Shown: one piece after another, positions 1-6,131 of the stretch
Layout: every line of letters begins with the position of its first letter
Numbering within the stretch: the first letter of the stretch is position 1
Source: Bifidobacteriaceae bacterium
Lineage (GTDB): Bacteria; Actinomycetota; Actinomycetes; Actinomycetales; WQXJ01
Reading direction: 5' to 3'
Assembly: GCA_031266115.1 (NCBI GenBank)
Contig: JAISBQ010000301.1
Span: 1-15,232 of the forward strand
Length of the DNA: 15,232 bases
The notes under the pieces: model-generated
Told to the model about the DNA's origin: nothing
Database searches by the model: none
Seen by the model: only the letters and a program-made list of their open reading frames with translations
Position numbers and translations under genes: made by a program

Positions 1-84
1 GCCGATTGACGTGTTGAGACTCACAAGAGTCGATACCCGCTCATACTCGGAGTTCGGTCACAGCCTTTTCGCCATGGACCGGTG

Positions 85-594
85 CTATGCGACTCCAGGC
101 CGCGGCTCTAGGACAAATCGGCATTGTTCGTCGCGGAGCATTGTGAATGGGTTCAGGAACGGAACCTGGAGGGAGGCGCAGGCGTCGGGAATCTTGATCT
201 TCTTCTTGGCTCCGGGATTGGCGGCCTTCTCATGGGTCACAACTGTATGTCCGTGAGCGTGTGCGTAGGCGACGAGTTGGTAGTCGGCGCTTCTCAGGAA
301 GTCCGCAACCGCCGCCGGGGTATAGCCGTTCGAGGGTGACTTGGCCCAAGAGGCCAACCAGGACAAGCTTGGAGCAGCTGCGGGGTCCATCCGAAGGAAC
401 ATGACTCCCCGGCTCTGCTCCCACGTGGCCAGAGCGTCCTCTCCGGCGTCAAGCTCCTTCTTCACGCTGTCAAGACTGGCCAACATTCCAAGCTTGTGCG
501 CGCGATCCAGCCAATCCCAGAATCCAGGGACGAAATCCAGGCCGTAGTGCGCTCGGTGCGCCTGAATAAACACGTTCGCATCGAGGATGTACAT
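85..594 (-). CDS. DUF4411 family PIN-domain protein (putative toxin)
   Basis: A 169-residue protein of the DUF4411 group of PIN-fold proteins, presumed metal-dependent RNases acting as toxins. It opens with MYILDANVF, placing the first PIN aspartate at residue 5. A second acidic residue sits in the KKELD stretch (E47). The third lies in SADYQLVAYA (D104), and the family's C-terminal signature KIPDACASL is at about residues 134-142. The length is normal for the family. The ATG overlaps the upstream peptidase stop by one base (TAATG), so the two are probably translationally coupled. The pairing with an ImmA/IrrE peptidase is widespread and regarded as toxin-antitoxin-like; RNase activity is inferred from the fold. 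No terminator is obvious after the TAG. Confidence 0.85.
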   Translation of the reverse strand: MYILDANVFIQAHRAHYGLDFVPGFWDWLDRAHKLGMLASLDSVKKELDAGEDALATWEQSRGVMFLRMDPAAAPSLSWLASWAKSPSNGYTPAAVADFLRSADYQLVAYAHAHGHTVVTHEKAANPGAKKKIKIPDACASLQVPFLNPFTMLRDEQCRFVLEPRPGVA

Positions 595-1754
595 TAAGCC
601 ATCACCACTCTGGCCAGCCCGTCGTAGGTTTCAGTTTTTCTCGTACCGAGAAGAGCGAAAGCATCGCGGAACAAGGTGCGTCCCTCAGCGGCATCGGAGA
701 TGACCGCGCGAGCGAAAGACTTTCCGACTCTCACCACCTGAGTGTTGTAGAAGCTGCCGCCGCTGCCAGTCTGCCGTTCGGTCATGACATCGAGAATGCG
801 TTGGTGCTCGGCGGAGTACGCGCCCTGATAGTCGCTCCAGGACAGTTCTCCGATGTCGAAAACGCGCCTCAGGATTACTAGGGTGCTGACTTTGAAATAT
901 CTCGATAGTCCCTCCAGCTCTCGCTGACCTACTTGGCCGGAGTACACCCTGCTCAACTCGCGCTCAGGCACCAAGACTTCGGCGGCAACCCGATTAGCCC
1001 ACACCTCCTGGCTCTTACCCTGGTTGGAAGTCATGCTGGCTTCTGACAGGGCCGTGTCACCGGCCCATAAGTGGGCTAACTCATGAATCAAGGTGAACAC
1101 CTGAGCACCCGCCGTGTCCGCGCCGTTGACGAACACCAGCGGGGCCAGCGGGTCAGACAGGGCGAAGCCCCGGAACTCCTCGGGTTTGAGTTTGCGGTGG
1201 GTGTTCGTACCAACGACACCATTGACCATGACAAGGCCACCAATGGCCTCGATCGCTTCGATCAGGTACTTGCGAATGGCGTAACGAGTAGGGCACTTGG
1301 CACGCTGATCCATGCCTAGACCCAAACTGTCACTGATAGCCGTGGCGACCCGTACAGGCATCGTCTTGACGGAGACGGAACCAACCCAGGACAGCCTCTC
1401 GAAGCCTTCGGCTTGCGCGTACTCTCGGTACCACTCCTGCCGTGTCTGACAGCCGTAGATCGTTTCAAGCAGGTCCGGAGACGGGCGCGGAACCCCAGCG
1501 CTGCCGAACGTCCGGAAGTCGGGAATCGGTACGTCTTCCACCGGCGGTTCCGGCAAGAACAGGAAGCCCAACGGCGTGTGCGTGTAGGCGGCAAAGCTCT
1601 CCAACTGCCTGAAGGTCGGGCCGGAAGCGCCCGTGATCCATTCGGGATACTTGGAGAACTTCGCTGTCAGAGTCGCCACGTCCTTGCCCGCCCGGTCGGC
1701 CGCCCACGCCAGCATCGCACGCGGCACCTGCACGCGAGTGACCATGTTCCTCAC
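594..1754 (-). CDS. ImmA/IrrE family metallo-endopeptidase
   Basis: A 386-residue protein (383 if the ATG at 1745 is used). It carries the zinc peptidase motif HELAH at residues 224-228, inside the context TLIHELAHLWAG typical of COG2856/ImmA-IrrE proteins. The first 70 residues (AMLAWAADRAGKDVATL through FAAYTHTPLGFLFL) match the degenerate HTH-like N-terminus seen in long XRE-peptidase members. These enzymes cleave repressors or other regulators; here it most likely controls or neutralises the PIN protein encoded immediately downstream, with which it shares a TAATG junction. The start is ambiguous: AGGAAAGG precedes the GTG at 1754, while GAGGA lies very close to the ATG at 1745. A weak -10-like TAGGAT lies on the minus strand at 1776-1781. 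Confidence 0.85.
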   Translation of the reverse strand: MRNMVTRVQVPRAMLAWAADRAGKDVATLTAKFSKYPEWITGASGPTFRQLESFAAYTHTPLGFLFLPEPPVEDVPIPDFRTFGSAGVPRPSPDLLETIYGCQTRQEWYREYAQAEGFERLSWVGSVSVKTMPVRVATAISDSLGLGMDQRAKCPTRYAIRKYLIEAIEAIGGLVMVNGVVGTNTHRKLKPEEFRGFALSDPLAPLVFVNGADTAGAQVFTLIHELAHLWAGDTALSEASMTSNQGKSQEVWANRVAAEVLVPERELSRVYSGQVGQRELEGLSRYFKVSTLVILRRVFDIGELSWSDYQGAYSAEHQRILDVMTERQTGSGGSFYNTQVVRVGKSFARAVISDAAEGRTLFRDAFALLGTRKTETYDGLARVVMA

Positions 1755-1958
1755 CGACCTTTCCTGCGGATCTCGATCCTACGGGCGGCCACCGACATTT
1801 CTGAGACCTCGCCCCTTGGGTCCTTGGGTTCTTCAAGCACCAACCACCGGGCTGGCCGCGCCGATCCCCGTCCGGCTCTGACCAGCGCTTATTCGGCGTT
1901 TCCACCTCGGAGTTGAGATTCCTCAACGCTGCGAACAGGGACAGCGCACCCCGGCGCA

Positions 1959-1980
1959 GGAGCCCGCGACGCGGGCTTCC
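1959..1980 (-). terminator. Hairpin downstream of ruc
   Basis: GCCCGCG and CGCGGGC (1962-1968 and 1970-1976) form a perfect 7-bp stem with a one-base centre, extended by GGA/TCC with a bulged base. It lies 18 bases past the ruc stop codon in the direction of transcription. There is no T-tract, so termination is inferred from position and stem strength. Confidence 0.45.
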
Positions 1981-1997
1981 CTGGCGCTTTGCGGTAG

Positions 1998-2411
1998 TCA
2001 GGCCGCGGCGTGTGCGGCCGGCGATGCCGGGGATGCGGACTTGGACGTGTTCGGTCCCCCAGATCCCGCCGCCGGCTTCCCATCCGTCCCAGGCTTCGAT
2101 GCGGCTCCTGGTGCCCCGCCATTGGACGTGGTTCCACAATCGGCCTTGGCGCCCGTGTCTCCCGCGGACCCACCGTCCGCCTTAACTGTCTCTCGCGCGT
2201 CGTCGGCGACGCCGCGCTTCCCAGGTCGGCCTGCGCCCCGCGAATCGGTGCGGTAGAAGCCGGACCCCTTGAACACCACGCCCACCGCGCTGATGATCTT
2301 GTGGAGCGTGCCCTCGCATTCGGGGCACACGGTCAAGGCGGCGTCGGTGATCGATTGACGCTGCTCGAAGTCGTGGCCGCAGTCCTGACAGGCGTAGGAA
2401 TAGACGGGCAC
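1998..2411 (-). CDS. ruc: FmdB-family zinc-ribbon protein, Ruc-type redox chaperone
   Basis: A 137-residue protein whose N-terminus (V/M-PVYSYACQDCGHDFEQ) is the FmdB zinc ribbon, with cysteines at 8, 11, 29 and 32 in two CxxC pairs. After about residue 58 it becomes a low-complexity Gly/Ala/Ser/Pro tail with one extra cysteine near 92, presumably disordered. This architecture, the CIRCE operator upstream and the position next to 5-FCL and galU match M. tuberculosis Rv0991c (Ruc), a heat-induced chaperone activated by oxidation of its zinc cysteines. The start is the GTG at 2411: GGAGG lies six bases upstream, and this start restores the canonical N-terminus. An ATG six codons earlier would put that GGAGG inside the gene. 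Chaperone function is inferred by homology and synteny. Confidence 0.85.
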   Translation of the reverse strand: MPVYSYACQDCGHDFEQRQSITDAALTVCPECEGTLHKIISAVGVVFKGSGFYRTDSRGAGRPGKRGVADDARETVKADGGSAGDTGAKADCGTTSNGGAPGAASKPGTDGKPAAGSGGPNTSKSASPASPAAHAAA

Positions 2412-2457
2412 AACCAACCTCCGAGACATCGACCAGGGACGGGCATCGACCGCAGGA

Positions 2458-2484
2458 TTAGCAGTCGGCGATTGCGAGTGCTAA
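2458..2484 (-). promoter_or_regulatory. CIRCE element (HrcA operator) upstream of ruc
   Basis: On the plus strand TTAGCAGTC (2458-2466), nine bases, then GAGTGCTAA (2476-2484). The CIRCE consensus is TTAGCACTC-N9-GAGTGCTAA, so 17 of 18 arm positions match with exact spacing. It lies 46 bases upstream of the ruc GTG start, where an HrcA operator should be. HrcA repression relieved by heat shock is inferred from the known role of the site. Confidence 0.9.
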
Positions 2485-2549
2485 CAGTAGCGTGCCCGTC
2501 GGTATTCCGCAGCCGCAGGCGGAGCGGTACCGGACACCCCGGCCCCAGC

Positions 2550-2659
2550 CCCAGATCACGCTCAGATCACGCCCAGATCACGCCCGGACCACGCACGCCC
2601 GGACCACGCCCAGTCATCAGCGCCAGATCAAGCCCAGGGCCAGCGCCCAGTCATCAGCG
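2550..2659. repeat. Degenerate 11-bp tandem repeat and duplicated vapC end
   Basis: CCCAGATCACG-type units run head to tail at 2550-2560, 2561-2571, 2572-2582, 2583-2593 and 2598-2608, the last two as CCCGGACCACG. They are followed by CCCAGTCATCAGCG at 2609-2622, which recurs exactly at 2646-2659. That second copy includes the stop codon of the adjacent vapC. The array fills the gap between vapC and the ruc promoter region. Confidence 0.75.
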
Positions 2660-3085
2660 TCTGGGCCCTGCCCACGGGTCGATGACCTCGACGCCCGCGC
2701 CGGCAAAGTGCCTGGTGTTGCGTGTTGCCAGCGCCAGGCCCCTGGCCATCGCCGTAGCGGCGATGAAGCCATCGACGGTGGGGACAGTCCGGCCGGCTGC
2801 CCGAGCAGCGGCCCGCAATGTCGCGCTCGCGCGAGCGGCGGCATCGTCAAACGGGTGGATGCGGCCCGCGAACGCGGGTAGTACCTCCACGGTGATGCGA
2901 CGGAGCAGTCCATCCCGTCTACGCCCGTGAGGCAGGACCTCTATGCCGTACAACAGTTCGCCAACGGTGAAGATCGACAGGCACAGGGTTTCCATCGCCT
3001 GATCGTCCAGCCACGCCGTCACGCGGGGATCGCCACCGCCCGGCTTGATCGGTTCCGAGATGACGTTCGTGTCGAGGAGGATCAT
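2654..3085 (-). CDS. vapC: FitB/VapC-type PIN-domain RNase toxin
   Basis: A 143-residue PIN protein. It begins MILLDTNVISE, with the first catalytic aspartate at residue 5. The second acidic residue is E43 in TVGELLYGI. The third is D105 in PTVDGFIAATA, followed by the TRNTRHF segment (121-127) where FitB-like proteins usually have TRN..DF; here the last Asp position is His. Length and motif order fit the type II VapC/FitB family, which cleaves tRNA or rRNA and is silenced by binding its antitoxin. Its ATG overlaps the antitoxin stop (ATGA), a classic coupled arrangement. The pair sits between ruc and 5-FCL, which are adjacent in mycobacteria, so it looks like an insertion into a conserved locus. 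Confidence 0.9.
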   Translation of the reverse strand: MILLDTNVISEPIKPGGGDPRVTAWLDDQAMETLCLSIFTVGELLYGIEVLPHGRRRDGLLRRITVEVLPAFAGRIHPFDDAAARASATLRAAARAAGRTVPTVDGFIAATAMARGLALATRNTRHFAGAGVEVIDPWAGPRR

Positions 3086-3321
3086 TCGAAGCTCATGGGC
3101 TCGGAGGTTTCGGTGTCGCGGGTCATGGCGAGGTCAATGCCGCCGGTCGCCGCTCCGATTTCGCTGAGCAGAGTACCGAGTGCGATCCGGTCCGGCGGGC
3201 GGACCGCCGCGTCAAGAATGAGACGCGCTTCCGCCTCCATGCTCCGGTCAGCGGCCCGCGCTCGTGCGATCAAGGCGCGATGAGTAGCTTCCGGAACATT
3301 CCTCACAGTCAGTGTGGCCAC
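3082..3321 (-). CDS. vapB: FitA/VapB-type ribbon-helix-helix antitoxin
   Basis: A 79-residue protein starting (V/M)ATLTVRNVPEATHRAL, the N-terminal strand and helix of FitA-like ribbon-helix-helix antitoxins. This is followed by the typical DRSMEAEARLIL helix and an acidic, flexible C-terminus that would bind the toxin. I chose the GTG at 3321 because GGAGG lies five bases upstream; a TTG five codons earlier is possible but would contain the ribosome site. It is the first gene of the operon and overlaps vapC by four bases. Autoregulation is expected for the family. A short palindrome TGCTAGCA at 3363-3370, about 45 bases upstream, is a possible but unproven operator; it overlaps the 5-FCL stop codon. 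Confidence 0.88.
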   Translation of the reverse strand: MATLTVRNVPEATHRALIARARAADRSMEAEARLILDAAVRPPDRIALGTLLSEIGAATGGIDLAMTRDTETSEPMSFE

Positions 3322-3364
3322 GGGTTCCTCCCTCAACGGTCACGCAAGCAGTCAAGCTTCTATG

Positions 3365-4114
3365 CTAGCAAGACGCCGACCCAGCGCCGCACGCGTGGCG
3401 CCCCTCCGTCAGCCAGACGATCCCGGTCGGCAGCATCACGCCGTCCACCGGAACGTCGTGGGCCTCGCGCGCTATGGCGCCGGCATCCAGCAGTTCCGCT
3501 GAATTGATCATCGCCACCACCGGGATACCGCGCATGTTAGCGAGCACTCGGTCATACCACCCGCCCCCCTGTCCCAGGCGTACCCCGTCGCGTCCCACCG
3601 CCAACGCCGGGACGATGACGGCCCCCACCACCCCGGGGCCCTCGCCACAGGCTGGCGGCGCCTCGGCCCCGGTCCGACCTCGAGCCCATCGGTTCGCCTC
3701 CAGGTCCCGTCTGCCATACACGTCCGCGCCGTCGCCTGCCTCGCCACCACCCTCCACCCGTCGGCTGTCCGGATCTTCGCCGGCCCCGGCCCCAGCAGCT
3801 CCCCACTCGACCCATCGCTGCCCGTCCGGTCCACGTGCTTGCCTGGCCGTTGTTGCCCACGGGACCACCACGCGAACCCCGAGGTCGCGCAGGTGGGTGA
3901 GGAGCGTCATCGTCGGGGGTTCGTTGCCTGCCGAGCGGTAGGCAGCGACCGCCGGTACATCGCCGTCCGCTGCTACGAGACTGGACACGTCGTGGAGATA
4001 TCCCCCCAGGTCCCAGGCGCGGGACTCCACGTCGAAAGCCCTGGCCCGGCGCCTGCGAAGGGCGCGGCGCAGGGAGGGCTTGGGATCGGCATCGTCGGGG
4101 AGGGGTATCCGCAC
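3365..4114 (-). CDS. 5-formyltetrahydrofolate cyclo-ligase
   Basis: A 249-residue enzyme that converts 5-formyl-THF to 5,10-methenyl-THF with ATP, in cytosolic one-carbon metabolism. Visible hallmarks are the basic KPSLRRALRRRRAR start, the AAYRSAGNEPPT substrate segment, the PALAVGRDG strand and the ATP-binding signature RLGQGGGWYDR. The family is usually about 180-200 residues. The excess is a Gly/Ala/Arg-rich insertion of about 50 residues (WGAAGAGAGEDPDSRR to APPACGEGPG) just before the ATP motif. The GTG at 4114 is preferred because GGAAGG lies about seven bases upstream and it leaves room for the divergent galU promoter; in-frame starts up to 4159 are possible. Head-to-head with galU, as in mycobacteria (Rv0992c/Rv0993). 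Confidence 0.9.
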   Translation of the reverse strand: MRIPLPDDADPKPSLRRALRRRRARAFDVESRAWDLGGYLHDVSSLVAADGDVPAVAAYRSAGNEPPTMTLLTHLRDLGVRVVVPWATTARQARGPDGQRWVEWGAAGAGAGEDPDSRRVEGGGEAGDGADVYGRRDLEANRWARGRTGAEAPPACGEGPGVVGAVIVPALAVGRDGVRLGQGGGWYDRVLANMRGIPVVAMINSAELLDAGAIAREAHDVPVDGVMLPTGIVWLTEGRHACGAGSASC

Positions 4115-4162
4115 CCCTGCACCTTCCCACGTCGGTGCCCGCCACGCGAGGCTCCGCACGGC

Positions 4163-4168
4163 TACGCT
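4163..4168 (+). promoter_or_regulatory. Putative -10 box of leaderless galU
   Basis: TACGCT matches the actinobacterial TANNNT -10 and stands six bases before the GTG at 4175, the spacing of a leaderless transcript. No Shine-Dalgarno sequence precedes that start. No convincing -35 is visible. Confidence 0.45.
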
Positions 4169-4174
4169 GTGCTG

Positions 4175-5098
4175 GTGGGCATCTCCAAAGCTGTGATTCC
4201 CGCGGCGGGGCTAGGGACGCGATTCCTTCCGGCTACCAAGGCCGTGCCGAAGGAGCTTCTGCCCGTCGTGGACGTACCGGCCATTCAATACGTCGTGGCC
4301 GAGGCTGCGGCCGCGGGCCTGACCGACATTCTCATCGTCACCGGGCGCGGCAAGGACGCCATAGCCGACCACTTCGACCGGGCGCCCGACCTGGAGCGAA
4401 TGCTGGACGCCAAGGGGGATGCAGCGAGGCTCGCCGCCGTGCGAGTCCCCAGCGAGCTGGCCACCGTCCACACCGTGCGTCAAGGTGAGCCGCACGGGCT
4501 GGGGCATGCGGTGTGGTGCGCGCGCGACCATGTGGGCGGTGAGCCATTCGCCGTACTCCTCGGTGACGACCTCATCGATGAGCGAGACCCCCTTCTCACC
4601 GCGATGCTCGCGGTCCAACGGCGCGCGGGCGGCTCGGTGATCACGCTGATGCCCGTGTCGGCGGAACAGATCGCCTTGTACGGATGCGCGGGCGTGGCCC
4701 CGAGTGAGCTGGGCGTGGCCCCGAGCGCCGGTCTGCCTGAGGGCGATGTGGTGCGCGTCGAGGCACTCGTCGAGAAGCCCACCCCCAGCCAGGTCCTCAG
4801 CCACTATGCGGTGATTGGCCGCTATGTGCTGCACCCGGCGGTGTTCGACGTTCTGGAGCGCCAAGAGCCCGGCCGAGGCGGCGAGATACAGCTCACCGAC
4901 GCCATCGCCACGTTGGCCACCATGCCCGCCGACCAGGGGGGAGGCGTCCATGGCGTGGTGTTCCGCGGCCGCCGCTACGACACGGGCGACAAACTCGATT
5001 ACCTCAAGGCTGTGGTGTGCCTCGCGTCGCGCCACCCCGATGTGGGCGGCGAGTTCAGGGCGTGGCTCACCGATTTCGCCCGCTCGCCGGAGGAATGA
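4175..5098 (+). CDS. galU: UTP-glucose-1-phosphate uridylyltransferase
   Basis: A 307-residue nucleotidyltransferase that makes UDP-glucose from UTP and glucose-1-phosphate for cell-envelope and exopolysaccharide synthesis. The N-terminus carries the GalU signature AVIPAAGLGTRFLPATKAVP followed by KELLPVVDVPAIQYVVAEA. LLGDDLID supplies the metal/nucleotide-binding Asp region. VEALVEKP, GRYVLHPAVFDVL, GEIQLTDAIA and YDTGDKLDYLKA are all typical of the family. Length is normal. The start is the GTG at 4175, with another at 4169 two codons earlier; neither has a ribosome site, and the -10-like TACGCT directly upstream suggests leaderless translation. It is followed after three bases by the acetyltransferase gene. 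Confidence 0.95.
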   Translation: MGISKAVIPAAGLGTRFLPATKAVPKELLPVVDVPAIQYVVAEAAAAGLTDILIVTGRGKDAIADHFDRAPDLERMLDAKGDAARLAAVRVPSELATVHTVRQGEPHGLGHAVWCARDHVGGEPFAVLLGDDLIDERDPLLTAMLAVQRRAGGSVITLMPVSAEQIALYGCAGVAPSELGVAPSAGLPEGDVVRVEALVEKPTPSQVLSHYAVIGRYVLHPAVFDVLERQEPGRGGEIQLTDAIATLATMPADQGGGVHGVVFRGRRYDTGDKLDYLKAVVCLASRHPDVGGEFRAWLTDFARSPEE

Positions 5099-5101
5099 AC
5101 G

Positions 5102-5740
5102 ATGCCGGCCAGGGCCCGGCCAGCCACCCTCACCCTGGGTGACATCCGGCTTTTGCCGCTGACCTGGGCGAACGGCGCCAAACTGGCCGAGGTCCACGAG
5201 CGCAACCGCGAATGGCTGGGCATGTGGGAAGCGACAGGCGAAGGAGAACAGGTTCGCGGATCGCGCGGGGCCATGACGCGGTCCTACTGGGCGTACGTGG
5301 CGCGACACCGGCGTGAGGCGGCAGCCGGCACCGCGTTGCCGTGGGTGATCGAGATTGGGCGCGCCGTGGTGGGTCATGTGGTGATCGGCCAGATTGCTGG
5401 CGTACCGTCGTGGTCGGGAACCGTTGGCTACTGGGTGGATCGCGATCATGCTGGTCAGGGGATTGCGCCGGCGGCCGTCGCCCTCGCTGTCGATTTCGCG
5501 TTCGGCCACGGGGGCCTGCATCGGGTCGAGGCGGCGATCCACCCCGACAACACTCGGTCCTTGGCGGTGGTGGGAAAGCTGGGGTTCCGGGACGAGGGGA
5601 CCCGGCACCGGTACCTGCACGTGCGAGGGGTGTGGGCCGACCACCGGATTTTCGCTCTCACTCGCGAGGAAGCGTCGGGTGGACTGGTGGAGCGGTGGAA
5701 CCAGGTCCGCCGGCCCAAGGCCCGCGGCGCGCCGAGCTGA
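5102..5740 (+). CDS. RimJ/RimL-type GNAT N-acetyltransferase
   Basis: A 212-residue GNAT enzyme. The acetyl-CoA pyrophosphate-binding loop is DRDHAGQGIA (113-122), and HPDNTRSLAVVGKLGF (147-162) is the characteristic motif B of RimJ/RimL proteins. The family acetylates N-terminal alanine or serine of ribosomal and other proteins; the actual substrate is unknown. GGAGG at 5089-5093 lies eight bases before the ATG and overlaps the end of galU, so the two genes form an operon. In mycobacteria the MoeA-like glp (moeA1) lies between galU and rimJ; here there is no room for it. The pair of 64-bp palindromic repeats begins ten bases after the stop. Confidence 0.9.
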   Translation: MPARARPATLTLGDIRLLPLTWANGAKLAEVHERNREWLGMWEATGEGEQVRGSRGAMTRSYWAYVARHRREAAAGTALPWVIEIGRAVVGHVVIGQIAGVPSWSGTVGYWVDRDHAGQGIAPAAVALAVDFAFGHGGLHRVEAAIHPDNTRSLAVVGKLGFRDEGTRHRYLHVRGVWADHRIFALTREEASGGLVERWNQVRRPKARGAPS

Positions 5741-5750
5741 CCGCGGTCGA

Positions 5751-5814
5751 CCGTCGAGTTGAGCCTTTGAGTCCTCAAACACCCGGATCCACGACCCGAA
5801 CACTCAACTCGGCG
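5751..5814 (+). repeat. 64-bp palindromic repeat, family 1, copy A
   Basis: Begins CCGTCGAGTTGAG and ends CTCAACTCGGCG, so its ends are inverted repeats. Its first 50 bases match the reverse complement of copy D (7874-7938) at all but four positions, each a C/T difference. It may also serve as a hairpin terminator for the galU operon. Confidence 0.85.
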
Positions 5815-5834
5815 TCCCCGGGGGGCTCCGCGGA

Positions 5835-5898
5835 CCGTCGAGTTGAGCGTTCGAGTCGTCATTTGCCTCGATTTGCTTCCCGATTACTCAACTCGGCG
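5835..5898 (+). repeat. 64-bp palindromic repeat, family 1, copy B
   Basis: Same length and same ends as copy A (CCGTCGAGTTGAG to CTCAACTCGGCG), with a diverged centre. It lies 20 bases after copy A in the same orientation. Confidence 0.85.
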
Positions 5899-6131
5899 AC
5901 AGCTCCTGGCACACGGGCAGGGATTCAGTACACGGGCTTTGCCGGTCGGTTGGCTCCGCCTGGTCGCGGGCTGGGCGGTGGCGAGTTGGCGCCGGCCCTG
6001 TGGGGCGCTATTCGCGGAGGGATTCTTGTCCGGCGATTCTTGCCTGGTGCACGTGTGTCCTTGGTCCTACCTCCGACACTCCGCACGACCTTCCCGGCGC
6101 CTGAGCATGGGGGCGTCTAGCGTCGTGTCCC

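Larger units (their letters stand above)
5741..6131. other. Intergenic region with two palindromic repeats
   Basis: No credible gene. It holds two 64-bp repeats (annotated separately). From 5899 onward is a GC-rich leader with no recognised element except a TAGCGT -10-like box at 6118-6123, eight bases before the next ATG. Confidence 0.6.

Noticed and set aside
18..31. GACTC-ACAA-GAGTC hairpin as terminator of the DUF4411 operon
   Set aside because: Five-base stem, no T-tract and more than 50 bases from the stop; too weak to call.
1905..1930. GTTGAG-ATTC-CTCAAC hairpin as a fifth copy of repeat family 1
   Set aside because: Only the GAGTTGAG/CTCAAC ends match and the element is less than half length; it could equally be chance.
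2550..2659. CRISPR or iteron origin from the tandem repeats
   Set aside because: Units are 11 bp and contiguous, with no spacers; no replication initiator is nearby.
3363..3370. TGCTAGCA as a FitA-type operator
   Set aside because: It resembles one half-site of the Neisseria FitAB operator, but no spaced partner half-site is present and eight-base palindromes are common.
4211..5803. 530-codon open frame on the minus strand across galU and the GNAT gene
   Set aside because: It is the antisense shadow of two well-supported genes; no domain, and GC-rich third positions keep such frames open.
5751..5898. CRISPR-like array from the spaced repeats
   Set aside because: Only two units per site, palindromic over the whole length, in both orientations and without spacer-sized unique inserts or cas genes.
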